Shown: piece by piece, positions 23,009 to 35,061 of the stretch
How positions within the stretch are numbered: position 1 is the first letter of the stretch
How the letters are laid out: each line of letters starts with the position of its first letter
Source of the DNA: Benincasa hispida
Taxonomy: Eukaryota > Streptophyta > Magnoliopsida > Cucurbitales > Cucurbitaceae
Assembly (NCBI RefSeq): GCF_009727055.1
Contig: NC_052350.1
Location: forward strand, 31,100,789 to 31,164,788
Reading direction: 5' to 3'
DNA: 64,000 bases
Notes under the pieces: model-generated
Database searches by the model: none
Told to the model about the DNA's origin: nothing
What the model saw: only the letters and a program-made list of their open reading frames with translations
Translations under genes and position numbers: made by a program

Positions 23009-24392
23009 TTCACCAAAGATCACTATAAACCACCTCAAGATCTTCCCCACTATCTTTTTGGAGCTTTAGACTGGTTGTGGGACTCAAGAACAACTTGAAG
23101 CAAAGAAATTACAGAGGAAAGCTCATAGCAACACACTACCAAAGAACTCTTTCTTCCAGTTGAATTTCTCTCTCAAAATTTATGTGTAATGCATGCCTTC
23201 ATATCACGCCGTTCTTCTTTATTTATTGCAGATGAACATGAAAAAGAAGGAATGTGCATGGCTTGCAGCTCATGTTTGGAGTTTAATGAAGAAGAGGAAG
23301 TGGGTTTTGTGTGAGCATGAAGAAGATGGTAATGGAAAACTTCAAAATTCCATTTGTGCATGTAATCCGATTTTCCAATTTTATCTTTAAAACCAAAATC
23401 TTGATTTTAAAATTGATATTAAAACTGAAAAATTAATTTTCTAAAATTAATTTCATAAATTAATTTAATATCAAATGTTAAATTAATTTTTGCACAAAAC
23501 CATCTTCATATATTTAAATCATATTTAAATATATATTCTCCTATTCTGTTTAATTTTAATTTGAACGTTTCAAATTAATCTCTCAAGCTACTCTAAAGCT
23601 TAACCATTTACGAGCTAGTAGGGGACCTCACGGACCTACAGATCATGGGCTCCAATGATTCGAGATTAATCGACTAAACTCATTAGTCCGGTCTAATCCC
23701 TATTCGTTAACTAATAGGACACTCCACTATAGCCCATAGTTGCACTCCCCTCACTGTAGATATATTATGTCCACTTTATAACCATAATCAGTAAGTCGAT
23801 CCTTCATAGGTTGTTCGTAATTACAGCTAGGTCAAAATAACCATTTTTCCCCTGTGAATACATCTTATTCCTTGAGTTCCCACTGACTCTTTAATGAACA
23901 ATTCTGATTCATAATCCCTATAAATCAAATCCTTTCTCTATCATGAGAAGGCGAGGCCCCGATTGTTCAAGACCTGGAATCAGTACTTAAGAGAACAACC
24001 TATCTACTAACCCTAAATCAGGTAGAAGTGAATTCTATCTTGCAAGGCTATGTCCCCAGCTATTCATCCGGTCTTATCCCCAAAATGGGAAGCCTATTGA
24101 GCAGTGTTGTTGGACTACTCTCACCGTTTGCAGATCAAAAGATGATCCCGAATAAACAGGAGTTCATAGCTAGCTTAGGATTAAAATCGAGTTAACCTAG
24201 GTTATTTGATAGATGAAATAGTCAGTTTTAACAGTAAACGATCGTTATAAAGAAAATTGACTATTTTCGTGGTTCGGTCTATTGCAAACTCATTGCATAG
24301 GATGCCCTCACTCACATGTCTCAACATGAACAATTTGTGGATCACATCGTTTGTTGCACTTTACAACTTCTTGTAACAACTACAGAGTGGGT
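23009..24392 (-). mobile_element. copia-type LTR copy a (old, left part, minus)
   Basis: It aligns over its length with 24545-25900: CACCTCAAGATC, TTGGAGCTTTAGAC, then the shared LTR core (CTCAAGCTACTCTAAAGC, CTATAGCCCATAGTTGCAC, CATGAGAAGGCG). It is interrupted at 24392 by the younger LTR b; its right remainder is 26133-26200. Confidence 0.75.
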
Positions 24393-26132
24393 TGTTAGAG
24401 TGTAATAACATGCAGCGGAAGTATCATGGATCCATAAGCATTCAAATTCACTAATTTTGGCAGAAACTAAAGCATGCACATCTAAATAAGAAAGGTTTTA
24501 AATCATACCTTTGTAGAACTCTTCAAGATCTTGATCAAACAGCAGCAGTCTTCATCAAAGATCACCGTGAACCACCTCAAGATCCTCCCTACTATCCTCT
24601 TGGAGCTTTAGACCGAGTTGTGGGACTTAAGAACAGCTTGAAGCAATGGAATTATAAAGAAAAGCTCACAACACTCAGTTTTTTAAGAACTCTTCTTCAA
24701 CCAAAATTTTCTCTCAAAATTTCTGTAGAATGCATGTCTTCAAATCACTCCATTCTTCTTTATTTATTGCAGATGAACATGCAAAGAAGAAATGTGCATA
24801 ATGAAGATGATAATAGAAAACCATGAAAAACCATTTGTGCATGTTATCTGAATTTTATAATTTTTCTTTAAAACTAAAACCAATTTCAAAATTCAATATT
24901 GATTTTAAAACTGAAAATTCAAATTTCTAAATTAATTTAAAAAATATTAATTAATTTAATATCAAATATTAAATTAATTTTTCCACAAAACCATATTCAT
25001 ATATTTAAATCATATTTAATATATATAGTATATATATATTCTCCTATTCCATTTAATTTTAATTTGAATGTTTCAAACTAATTTCTCAAGCTACTCTAAA
25101 GCTTAACCATTTACGAGCTAGTAGGGGGACCTCGTGGACTTACAAATCATGGGCTCCAACGATTCGAGATTAATCGACTAGACTCATTAGTCCGATCTAA
25201 CCCTCATTCGTTAACTAATGGGACACTCCACTATAGCCCATAGTTGCACTCCCCTCACTGTAGATATATTATGCCCACTTTATAACCATAATCAGTACAT
25301 CGATCCTTCACAGGTTGTTCATAATCACAACTGGGTCAAAATAACCGTTTTACCCTTTGTGAATACATCTTGTTTGTTAAGTTCCCACTAACTCTCTAAT
25401 GAACAATTCTGATTCATAATCCCTACGAATCAAATCTTTTCTCTATCATGAGAAGGCGGGACCCCGATTGTTCAAGATCCGGAATCAGTACTTAAGAGAA
25501 CAACCTATCTACTAACCCTAAATCGGGTAGGAGTGAATTCCATCTTGCAAGGCTATGTCCCTAGCTATTCATCTGATTTTATCATTAAAATGGGAAGCTT
25601 ATTGAGAAGTGTTGTTAGACTACTCTCACTGTTTGCAGATCAAAGGATAATCTCGAACAAACAAGAGTTCATAGCTAGCTCAGAATTGAGATCGAGTTAA
25701 CCTAGGTTATTTGATAAATGAAATAGTCAGTTTTAATAGTAAACGGTCGTTATAAAGAAAAGTGACTATTTTCATGGTCCAGTCTATATGCAAACTCATT
25801 GCATAGGATGCTTCCACTCACATGTCTCAACATGAACGATTTGTGGATCACATTGTTTGTAGCACTTTACAACTTCTTGTAACAACTACAAAGTGGGTCG
25901 CATCCAATAGCCAGGATGAGATATCCAATTTCATCCATATACTTATTAGACCATTTAGGCTATATACTGTTAACTTGATCTTGCTTATGTCACTACATAA
26001 AGTTACAGTATTCAGATTATAGCCATGGATATGTTTATTGGATTTTCATAACAAGATGCAAAATCAACAAGTCATTATTATTGATAAATAGAATGTTTAA
26101 CACGAACTGCGAGTTCTAGGACATTCCCAACA
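24393..26132 (-). mobile_element. copia-type solo LTR copy b, nested in copy a
   Basis: 1,740 bp running TGTTAGAG...TTCCCAACA, bounded by TGGGT (24388-24392) and TGGGC (26133-26137), a 5-bp target duplication with one change. On the minus strand it starts TGTTGGGAATGTCC, the family's consensus start. No internal region is present. The uninterrupted target phrase GTGGGTCGCATCCAATAG can be read inside copy b itself at about 25890, confirming that the insertion site is another copy of the same LTR. Confidence 0.85.
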
Positions 26133-26205
26133 TGGGCCACATCCAATAGTGTTACGAAGATGACACTATTGGATGGATGACACTATTGGATGCGGCCCAT
26201 GTTGT
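26133..26205. repeat. short palindrome at the end of LTR copy a
   Basis: TGGGCCACATCCAATAGTGT (26133) is mirrored by ACACTATTGGATGCGGCCCA (26180-26199), with another copy of GACACTATTGGATG between. This is an inverted duplication of the LTR's own sequence. Confidence 0.8.
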
Positions 26206-26399
26206 AAAAAAAAAGTATAGGAATAACGAGACAAATATAAACAAAGTGTAAAAAAAAAGTTGTCAACAAGAAAAGATGATGCTTGGAAATAAGTTATTCT
26301 TAATAAAGCGTTGAGAATTGTGTAACAAATATAGATTTAACATGCTTATGTTTATTTTCATAAAAAAAAAATAACTCTAATCAAATGACTCGTAAAGAT

Positions 26400-27490
26400 C
26401 AACCTTACTCAAATTTTGGATTTTAGACCCGGTAGAATTTTCAATGAATAGTTTTAATTCTCTCAATAAACAACCATTTCTTGGGTTCTAGGGCCAATCT
26501 ACCCTTCTCTTGGGTTGGACATGTTACCAAGTTTTACCTAATTAAAAATCATATGAATTAAGAATGAGGATTCAATCACATCGATTAAATGTCAGGAAAA
26601 TCCATATTCAATTAACCAAATTATTCTTCGAATCTAGATTAAACATACAATGCCAAGTTTCAAAACCAGCCTATAAATCTAAGCATTCACATCTAATCTT
26701 CTGCTACCGGGGTAAATTCAAGCATAGACGAATAGAAGGAAACACACGAGCTCGAAATTAATTAGTGAAGACATGCAATTATGATAGGTTCGTCAGTCCA
26801 AAAAACAAATGCAAATCTAAATTATAGTAAGATTCAAAGAAAACATAGAATTGAGATACATCACATTTAACCACAGAAATCTCAAGAAACAAAACATAGG
26901 ACTCTTGCTCAAAGAAATTAGGTAGAAGTTACCTCTTAATTCATAAAAATAAAAAAATAAAAAAAAACTCGAGATAAACATCTGATCCATCGATTACAAC
27001 CAAAAATTAAAAAAAAAAACTAACCTAAAGATACTAAAATCTGAAGGGAAAAGAAGAAGAATGAAGACCAACATCGACCTCCATCAATTCAACCCCCAAA
27101 TTCAGCATATTTTGACCTAAAGGAAAATGAGGATATTTATAGAATTTATCGCAGTGTTGCAATCCTGCCCTGAAATTGGACTGAAGAAGAAACGCCCGTG
27201 CAGACCAAATTAACGTTGAAGTATTCGGAGCGTTGCAACGCTAAGGGTAGTATTGCAACGCTGCCCTGCACACTAGCATTCTATCTTCAAGTGTCAGGCG
27301 AGCGTTGGGGTTTTGTATAGGATGAGCGTTGTGATGCTAAAGCAGGGGCATTTTGGTCTATTTTGCTCCTTTGGAGCCCCGATGCTCAAATCAACTGCAA
27401 TTTGCTTTAAATTAACCCCGTTTAGCTCCAAATTGGCATGATTGCTTAGCACCTACAAAATAATACAATAAATACATAAAATCCAATAAC
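26400..27490 (-). mobile_element. Athila/Tat-type LTR (family A copy 2), main part
   Basis: It shares with 6368-7997 the order ATTCAAT..CATCGATTAAWTGTCAGGAAA, TTCAATTAACCAA, the lysine-codon-like A-rich stretch, and the GTTGCAACGCTAAGGGTAG core, ending at CCAATAAC. It is split by solo LTR c and resumes at 29418-29467, ending GCTATCA. The left end is not recognisable. Confidence 0.7.
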
Positions 27491-29417
27491 TATTGAGAAT
27501 GTCCTAAACTCACGGTTTGTAAATATTGTTAAACATATTCTATTTATCAATAAAAATATTATTGAGTATTTTATTCAATAAATTGTTATTGATATTGCAT
27601 TCTATTATAAAAATCTAATAAGCGAATCCATGGCTACAATATGAATACTTTAACTTTATATGGTGACATAAAAGATGATCAAGTTTTAGTATATAGACAA
27701 AATGGTTTATAAGTATATGGATGAGACTGGGTACCTTATTCTTGTGACACTATTGGATGCGATCCATTTTGTATATTGATACAAATGATGTGATCCCAAA
27801 ATCATTCATGTGAAGACATGTGAGTGGAGGTATCCTATGCAATGAGTTTACATCCGGACCTCAGAATAGTCACTTTTCTTTATAACGACCGTTTATTGTT
27901 AAAACTGACTATTTCAAAATTCAATGACCTAGGGTAACTCGATCTTAATCCTGAGTTAACTATGAACTCCTGTTTATTTGGGATTATCCTTTGATCTGCA
28001 TAGGTGAAAGTAGTCCATCAGCACTGCTCAATGAGTCTCCCATTTTGGGGATAAGATCGGATAGATAGCTGGGGATATAGCTCTGCAAGATGGAATTCAC
28101 TCCTACCCGACTTAGGGTTAGCAAATAGGTTGTACTCCTAAGTGCTGATTCTTGGTGTAGAAGAATAGGGCCCCGCCCTCTCATGATCGAGAGGGTCATA
28201 GTTTAATAGTTGGACTGTAAACCAAATTGTTCAATAGAGGATCAGTAGGAGCTTAAGAAGCAAGATGTATTTATAGGGATAAAACGGTAAGTTTGACCTA
28301 GCTGTAAATACGAATGACCTGTGAAGGATTGACTTACTAATTATGATTAAAGTTAACAGAAATATATCTATAGTAAGTAGAGTGCAACTATCGAGCTATA
28401 GTGGTATGTCTCGGTAGTTAATGAATATTGATTAATTCGTCTAAAGAGTTTAGCCAATTAATCTCAAATCGTTGGAGCTCATGATCTGTAGGTCCATGAG
28501 GTCCCTCTACTAGCTCTTAAAATTACTTCTTGGATTAGTGAATTGAGCGAATTTGAAATGTTCAAATTCGGAATTAAGGTTTTGAATTTGAAGTGTTCAA
28601 ATTCAATTTAAGGTTTAATTAATTATATTTGATATAATTAAAACGTTTAATTTTGTCTAAATTAAACAGAATTCGAGAGATTAATATATTAAAATGATGA
28701 TTTAAATATTGATTAAACATGAATAGAATTCATGTATTAATTAGATGTTTGATTAATTTAATATCTGATATTAAATTATTATTTAATTAATTAATTAAAT
28801 TTGTTTAATTAATTATTTAAACTGAACATTTTTTCAATTTTTGAAATTCAAATTCTGATTTGAATTTTAATTAAATTTAATTTTGCTGAAAATTAAATTC
28901 AATTGAAGAATTAAATCTAAAAATAAAATTGTATAGTGGATTAATCCAACATGTGTTAAATTAATCCTTTAATAAATACCTGGCCCACTCACAAATATTT
29001 TTTGAAGTGTCATTTGGTTGAATGTGTTAGTGGCTGCATGAGTTGATTGTTTAAAAGACTTTCAATTTCTAAGATTTGAAGAAAATTTTGAGTTCTTTGA
29101 GAATTTTTTGAAAACTTCTTAAGCTCTCTCTCACAAACCCTATTCTCTCTTTCACCCAAATTCACCTCATTCAGTGTTTCCACCACACAATCCTAGTTAG
29201 AGAAAGTAGAGAAGATCATTGTGGTGGTCTACTATCAATTTGGAGGCCAAATTCGTGAAGAGGTGCAAGAATCAAAAGGGTTTTCCATAAAAGGTAATGT
29301 GCTCTTGAAACCCTCATTTGAAAATTGGTTTATACATGTTTTTAAAACTCAAATTAAGTGTAATTAGAGTACTTATTGATTCTAATTTCTTCCATTGCAT
29401 GTTAGTATACTCTATCA
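27491..29417 (+). mobile_element. copia-type solo LTR copy c with target duplication
   Basis: 1,927 bp running TATTGAGAATGTCC...CTCTATCA, with ATAAC on both sides (27486-27490 and 29418-29422), an exact 5-bp target duplication. The empty target phrase AATCCAATAACAAGCTC is readable at about 31678 in a related LTR. The terminal TG has become TA. No internal coding region remains. Confidence 0.85.
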
Positions 29418-29467
29418 ATAACAAGTCCAAATTAAGCCAGGAAATATAGCTCTTTTGAAAGCTATCA
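29418..29467 (-). mobile_element. family A copy 2, right remainder
   Basis: ATAACAAGTCC to AGCTCTTTTGAAAGCTATCA completes the LTR begun at about 26400 (minus-strand start TGATAGCTTTCAAAAGAGC). Confidence 0.75.
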
Positions 29468-30865
29468 AACACCTCAAACTTAAATCTTGCTCATCCCAAG
29501 TAAGGTAGAAGCACACAATCAAATATAATATAAGACAATCAAAGATATGTTAGCTCTAGTTGCAAAGTTGCTACTCCAATCTCAACAGTCAATTAGAATA
29601 AAGTTTGTAATCAAGAATGAAATTTAATTATAATCAATCAATGAAGTACAATTTTAAGAATGATTCTTAGTCTATTCATGCATGAGTAAGCCTAGAGTCT
29701 TGCTAGTTGAGCTTGCACAACCCGAAATTTTTTTATAAGGTCCTCATTCTGATTTTTCCCTACTCTGGCTTAGTTATCAACCTCAGACATATCAAACTTG
29801 CAGAAAAGAGGGCAACACTAAGACAAGAGTTCCTAAACACATATACACAAAACATAAAGTGCATTTATTTTACCTAGAGAGCTAGCTTTCACACCCCACC
29901 GTTGGGAACCTATCCACTCTTTTCTCGCAGGGCCCTAATAGACACGGGAGGTAGCTCTTTTCACCTCTATCCATGCACACATACACTATTTTTTTTGTAG
30001 TCAAGCTAGCTATTGCCTCATTTTTTTTTCTTTATTTTCTTTTTGCATTTTTCCTACTTTTTTTACTAATTTTCTTTTCTTTCTTTTCTTTCTCTTTTTT
30101 TTTATTCACAGGAGGCCCTATTTTATCCACTTTGTCTAGTTTTGCTCTACAACAAATAAGGTTACTCCTAAGTCAAAGGTGGATCTTTCAAGGCGACAAT
30201 AGAAATACAAACGAAATAACCTAATTTTAAGCATGCAAGACTTTTAATTTCGCAAAACAATGACTTAAAAGATGCATGAGAGACAAGATTTTTTTTATAA
30301 AAAAAAATTGGGCTAAAAACCATGATCATGTTTTCCTAATGTTCTTCCATGCAAATTTTATTACAAGAAGAGTGTGTCATAAACCATCATAATAACAACA
30401 AAGCAATAGAGCAAACAAGGCAATCAAACCACACAAAGCATAGTCCGAGCACAACGCTCAAGGAGCCAAATTAACCAAACTAAAAAGAGCATGACAACTT
30501 TTTAATAAAAAAATTTTCACGAAGCCCATGCATAATGAACCTAGGTTGAAATTTTTTTTGTTATAAATCCCTTAAAAGTCTTAGAAACGGGATATTCATC
30601 TCGAATTTTCGTTGTCACCTCAAAAGGCCCCCTTTTAGCTTGGGAGTAACTTTTAGTGCTTGAGAGCAAAATTAGACAGTGAGAAAATAATGACCTAATG
30701 TGCAAGTAAAAAAATAAAGAGAAGCAAACTAGTTGTTGTTCTGAAAAAAAATGCATAAAAAGGAAGCATATGTCGGCATGTCTGCAAAAAAAAAAAAAAA
30801 AAAAGTGTGCATGTGTGCATGAATGGAGGTGAAAAGAGCTATCATGCTGTGTCTAGTTAGCCATA
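29468..30865 (-). mobile_element. noncoding 3' internal region of an Athila/Tat-type element
   Basis: Read on the minus strand, the bases just before the LTR are CTTGGGATGAGCAAGATTTA then AGTTTGAGGTG, a purine-rich tract in the place and style of the polypurine tract of this clade. The remainder is noncoding and carries T/C-rich and A-rich runs (30000-30110, 30290, 30785). All coding regions of the element are missing. Confidence 0.6.
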
Positions 30866-31735
30866 TTTAATTAACCAAATTATTTTTCGAATCTAGATTA
30901 AACATACATTGCCAAGATTCAAGCCCGATCTATAAGTCTAAGCATTCACATCAAAATTAATTAGCGAAGCCATGCAATTATGATAGAGTCGTCAGTCCAA
31001 CACACGAATGAAAATCTAAATTACATCAAGATTCAAAGAAAACATAGAATTGAGGTACATCACATTTAATCACAAAAATCTCAAGAAACAAAACATAGGG
31101 CTCTTGCTTAAAGAAATTAGGTAGAAGTTACCTCTTAATTCATAAAAAAAAACTCGAGATAAACATCTGATCCATCGATTACAACCCAAAATAAAAAGAA
31201 AAACTAACCTAAAGATACTAAAATATGAAGGGAAAAGAAGAAGAATGAAGATCATCCTCGGCCTCCATCAATTCAGCTCTCAAATTCAACATATTTTAAC
31301 CTAAAGGCGAAGAGGGAAATTTATAGAATTCATCACAGCGTTGCAATGCTGCCCTAAAATTAGGCTGAAGAAGAAATGCGAACGCGGATCAAATTAATGT
31401 CAAAGTATTCAGAGCGTTACAACGCTAAGGGTAGCGTTGCGACGCTGCCCTGCACACCAACATTCTGTTTTCAAGCTCCAGGAAACTGTTGAGGCTTTGT
31501 ATAAGATGAGCGTTGTGACGCTGAAGTAGGGGCATGTTGGTCTTTTTTGCTCCTTTGAAGCCGAGATGCTCAAATTTAACTCCAATTTGCTTCAAATTAA
31601 CCCCATTTAGCTCCAAATCACCAATTCTACCTCATAATTGCTCAGTATTTACAAAATAACACAATAAACGCATAAAATCCAATAACAAGCTCGGATTACG
31701 TAGGAAATATAACTCTTTATGGAAACAAAAGTACA
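30866..31735 (-). mobile_element. Athila/Tat-type LTR fragment (family A copy 3)
   Basis: It is closely similar to 26600-27490 (same AACCAAATTATT, CTTCGAATCTAGATTAAAC, GCGTTACAACGCTAAGGGTA) and in the same orientation. The left third and the terminal GAGCTATCA are missing. With 26400-29467 and 29468-30865 it could be the 5' LTR of one heavily deleted minus-strand element. Confidence 0.65.
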
Positions 31736-32460
31736 TACCTGTAATGCAAGTGCAAATCCCTTTATACAACAATATGAGGCATTATGAGCCTTTTCTGCTT
31801 TCCTTATCTCATGTGCTTCCTTCTTACTGCGCATGATAGTCTTCATGCCATTTGAAAAAGACGAACGACCAGTCATAATGTCTACAAACTTCAGGGTCAT
31901 CAACAATCCGAAATGTCTTCACATCAAATTGGATTTTCTTGTCTTTTCCAATTATCACCATTTCGATGAATAATGTCATTGCAACCTTGATGACATCTTC
32001 ATTGTTTGTTAAAGTGAACTTCTCGAACGCATTCTCCACGTCCTTGCAAGAACTATCCTTATCATTTGGGTTCTTTGGTCTAATAATGAGTTGTCGCAGT
32101 CTCTCACTACTTGTTTCTCTTTCTACAATTTCCTTGGTCGGCCATAACCCAGTTATCAGATTAAAATCATCTTGAGAGAATGTTACCTTCTTCCCCAATA
32201 TGTTGAATGGTATAACGTTTGGGTTTGCATCCATTACCGCCCTCAACAGAAAATGGTAAAAAAGTTGCCCATTAAATACAATATCTACGTCCAACAATGG
32301 ACCAAAGACCGTTATCCTAAACATTCTCATCAGCTATTTTGTCAACTTATTCTTAATAACGGATGCAGTTTTGTGGACTTGGTAAGAAACTGTAGCAGGG
32401 AAATATTTCTCAGCAAGGACGACCATTTAACAACCTGTAACAATACATTATCACAATAAG
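31733..32460 (-). pseudogene. DUF1985 domain protein fragment (Mutator/Ulp1-type element gene)
   Basis: The minus-strand reading frame 32330-31824 carries FYHFLLRAVMDANPNVIPFN, KKVTFSQDDFNLITGLWPT and the later DWSFVFF, the pattern of DUF1985 proteins, which in plants usually accompany Ulp1-like proteases inside Mutator-type elements. Upstream in the same frame YQVHKTASVIKNKLTK is followed by a stop (about 32331-32333). Near 31860 the frame shifts to one reading AHNASYCCIKGFALALQ and ends at a good donor (CAG|GTATGT, about 31736). No Ulp1 or transposase domain lies nearby. The stop and shift make it a pseudogene; the function of the domain is unknown. Confidence 0.7.
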
Positions 32461-32700
32461 TAAACGATCACATAATAAAAACTAAACGATCGCATAACAA
32501 ATAACTAAACGATTGTGTAACATAAAACGAAACGATTGGATAACAAACAACTAAACGATCGCATAACAAACAACTAAACGATTGCATTACAAATACCTAA
32601 ACGATTGCGTAACAAACAACTAAACAATCACATTACAAATACCTAAACAATCGTGTAACAAACAACTAAACAATCACATTATAAATACCTAAACGATCAC
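32455..32700. repeat. CTAAACGATCGCATAACAAA minisatellite, left part
   Basis: About ten units of 23-25 bp with the core AAACGATCG or AAACGATTG followed by CRTAACAAACAACT or ATTACAAATACCT. The array is interrupted by LTR d and resumes at 34832. Confidence 0.9.
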
Positions 32701-32705
32701 GTAAG

Positions 32706-34826
32706 TGAAGGATCTCTTACCAAGAGCATCCACGAGCGCATTCGGATCTTTTCGATGTCACCATGACTAAAATACAACATATACATTCTAACATACAGTT
32801 ATGCAAACAAACACTAATTAACGACATACTTTGAACACTAAAGATACAAAGGGAAAGAGTTCTCATACCAATTGAAGACCCTCTTAAAGTTTGGAACTCT
32901 AACGTAGCGGAAGACCTCTACGCGATCTCTATCACCCAGCAAGCAAGTCGGCTACAGCAGCACGGTCGTCTACACGAACGACAGCAACACAAACAGTCAC
33001 GAACAAGTGAACGCAACGGGGACAAAATCACCGAAATGGAGCCCTTCGTATTCTCAGAGTGAGAATCTAAAGTGTGGTCTTTAATGAGTTTGGTAGAGGT
33101 AGGAGGAAGAAATAATTGTGTAGACGATAAGCAAGTGGAAGAGAAAAGGAAGCTATCGTATAGCTAAGTGCTTATCGTTTAGAAGAAGCTACACGATCGT
33201 GTAGGTTTTACTAAGTGATTGTTTAGTAAAAGGTAAACGATCGTTTGGAAAATATGGCACACTATGTGATCGTTTAGGAAAGCTAAGCGATCGTTTAGGA
33301 ACTAGCGTGCGATCATTTAGGCGCAAGGTGTGTGATCATTTAGGCGCTGAGCGACTATCATATAGGCTCTCGACTTATGCGCTCGTTTACGTTTCCACAC
33401 CGATGCCAAAATTTTTGAACCTTTGGAAAATGAAACTAATTTTCATTTTATTCTCCAGTTACCATAACCGAAGGGGCTGCTCCTACTAACACACGTCCTA
33501 GAGAAATTTTAGGCCAATTATCATATAATTAACCAATTAAATAATTAATAAATATAATCATATTATATTCTTACCCTATAGTTTGATATCACATATCTAC
33601 TATAGTAATTTCTCCTCTACTTAATATAAATCATATTTATATCTAATTTCCTCCAAAATAATGTATCTCATACATTTAGCCAATTATATCATATATAATT
33701 AACCAGTTCAATTATATCATATATAATCGAACTTCCTCTTGTCAATTTGAACATTTCAAATTAACCCAAATACTGATTCTCGACTTTATCCAAACTACCC
33801 AGGGGACCTAATGGACCTGTGGCTCGAAGCTCCAATGGTACGTGAATAGCTGACTAAACTCTTTAGCCACGAGATCCACCATTCGTTAATTGTCAGGCAT
33901 TGCACTAAAGACCATCAGCTGAACTCTTCTTACCACATATATATTTATGTTTCCATCGGATATAACCAATCATGAGTAAGATGACCTTTCACAAATGCTC
34001 GTAAGTACAGCTGGGCCAATTTACTGTTTTGCCCCTGTAGTTACATCTCACTCCTTAAGTACCACTGATTCCTCTAATGAACAATACAACATAGTCCAAC
34101 TATGTGTGAACACCTCTCGGGCCAAGAGAAGGTATATGGCGCCACATCGTTCAAGCCCTGAAATCAACCCTTAATGGAGCTATCTATCTACTTGCCTCGG
34201 GGAAGGAGTCAATTCCATCTTGTGTAGCTGAGTTCCCAGCTCCCAAATCAGATGAATCCTCAAAATGGTATGTTTGAATCGACGACTTGGTCACTCGCAC
34301 CCATACAAATCAAAAGACCGCCCTCAATGGCAAGAGTTCCTAACTCACTCAGGATTGAGGTCATATTATCTATGGTCATCCTAGTGAAGTGAAGTCTCTG
34401 TCATGAACGGTGTTATATAACGAGACATTAACACAAACTCTTTGTATAGGACGCCCCCGCTCGTATGTCCCCTACACAAATGATCAGGATCAGACCATCT
34501 GTGACAAGTCACAACACTTGTGACCATTCCACAAAGCGGACCGCACTCGTAGCGTTACCAGGATAAGGTTTTTCTTCTATATCCATATACTACAGACCAT
34601 TTTGGTTATCACTTAAGACATGATCCACTTGTATATCACCACATACATGCTTAAGTTACATACAGATAACCAGAGATTTTATGTTTATTGGTGGTAAAGC
34701 AAATAAAACATGCAATTGAGCAAAATACAAGATGTAAAGTAAATATCATATATTATACAAAACAAGCATTCGTACAACCTATTTACAAACTACAGGACAC
34801 GAGAATTTAGGGCATCAACCCCAACA
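32706..34826 (-). mobile_element. copia-type solo LTR copy d inside the minisatellite
   Basis: 2,121 bp running TGAAGGATC...ACCCCAACA, with GTAAG (32701-32705) and GTAAC (34827-34831) as a near-perfect 5-bp target duplication; the minisatellite unit itself reads GTAAC. Minus-strand start TGTTGGGGTTGATGCCC. About 33170-33350 (promoter-side part) contains at least eight CGATCGTTTAG-like words. No coding region. Confidence 0.85.
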
Positions 34827-34831
34827 GTAAC

Positions 34832-35061
34832 AAACAACTAAATGATCGCATTACAAGTACTTAAACAATCACGTAACAAACAACTAAACGATCGCATTAC
34901 AAGTACCTAAATGATCGTGGTGTAATAAACAACTAAACAATTGCATTACAAATACCTAAACGATCGCGTAAACACCAGTAAATGATTACACATTTTTTTC
35001 TAAACGATCGTTTACAACTCTAATCGATCGTTTAAAAAATACTAAATGCTCGCCTAGGATT
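34832..35061. repeat. CGATCG minisatellite, right part
   Basis: It continues the array of 32455-32700 with units becoming more diverged towards 35060 (CTAAACGATCGTTTACAAC, TCTAATCGATCG). Confidence 0.85.

Noticed and set aside
29973..30224. Phe-rich 83-codon membrane-like frame
   Set aside because: It is low-complexity T/C-rich noncoding DNA in the internal region of a decayed LTR element.
32172..32459. Plus-strand 95-codon frame opposite the DUF1985 fragment
   Set aside because: It is the shadow of the minus-strand DUF1985 coding sequence and has no protein-like features.
32455..35061. A CRISPR-like array
   Set aside because: Units are contiguous and diverged with no unique spacers, and the context is a plant nuclear genome.
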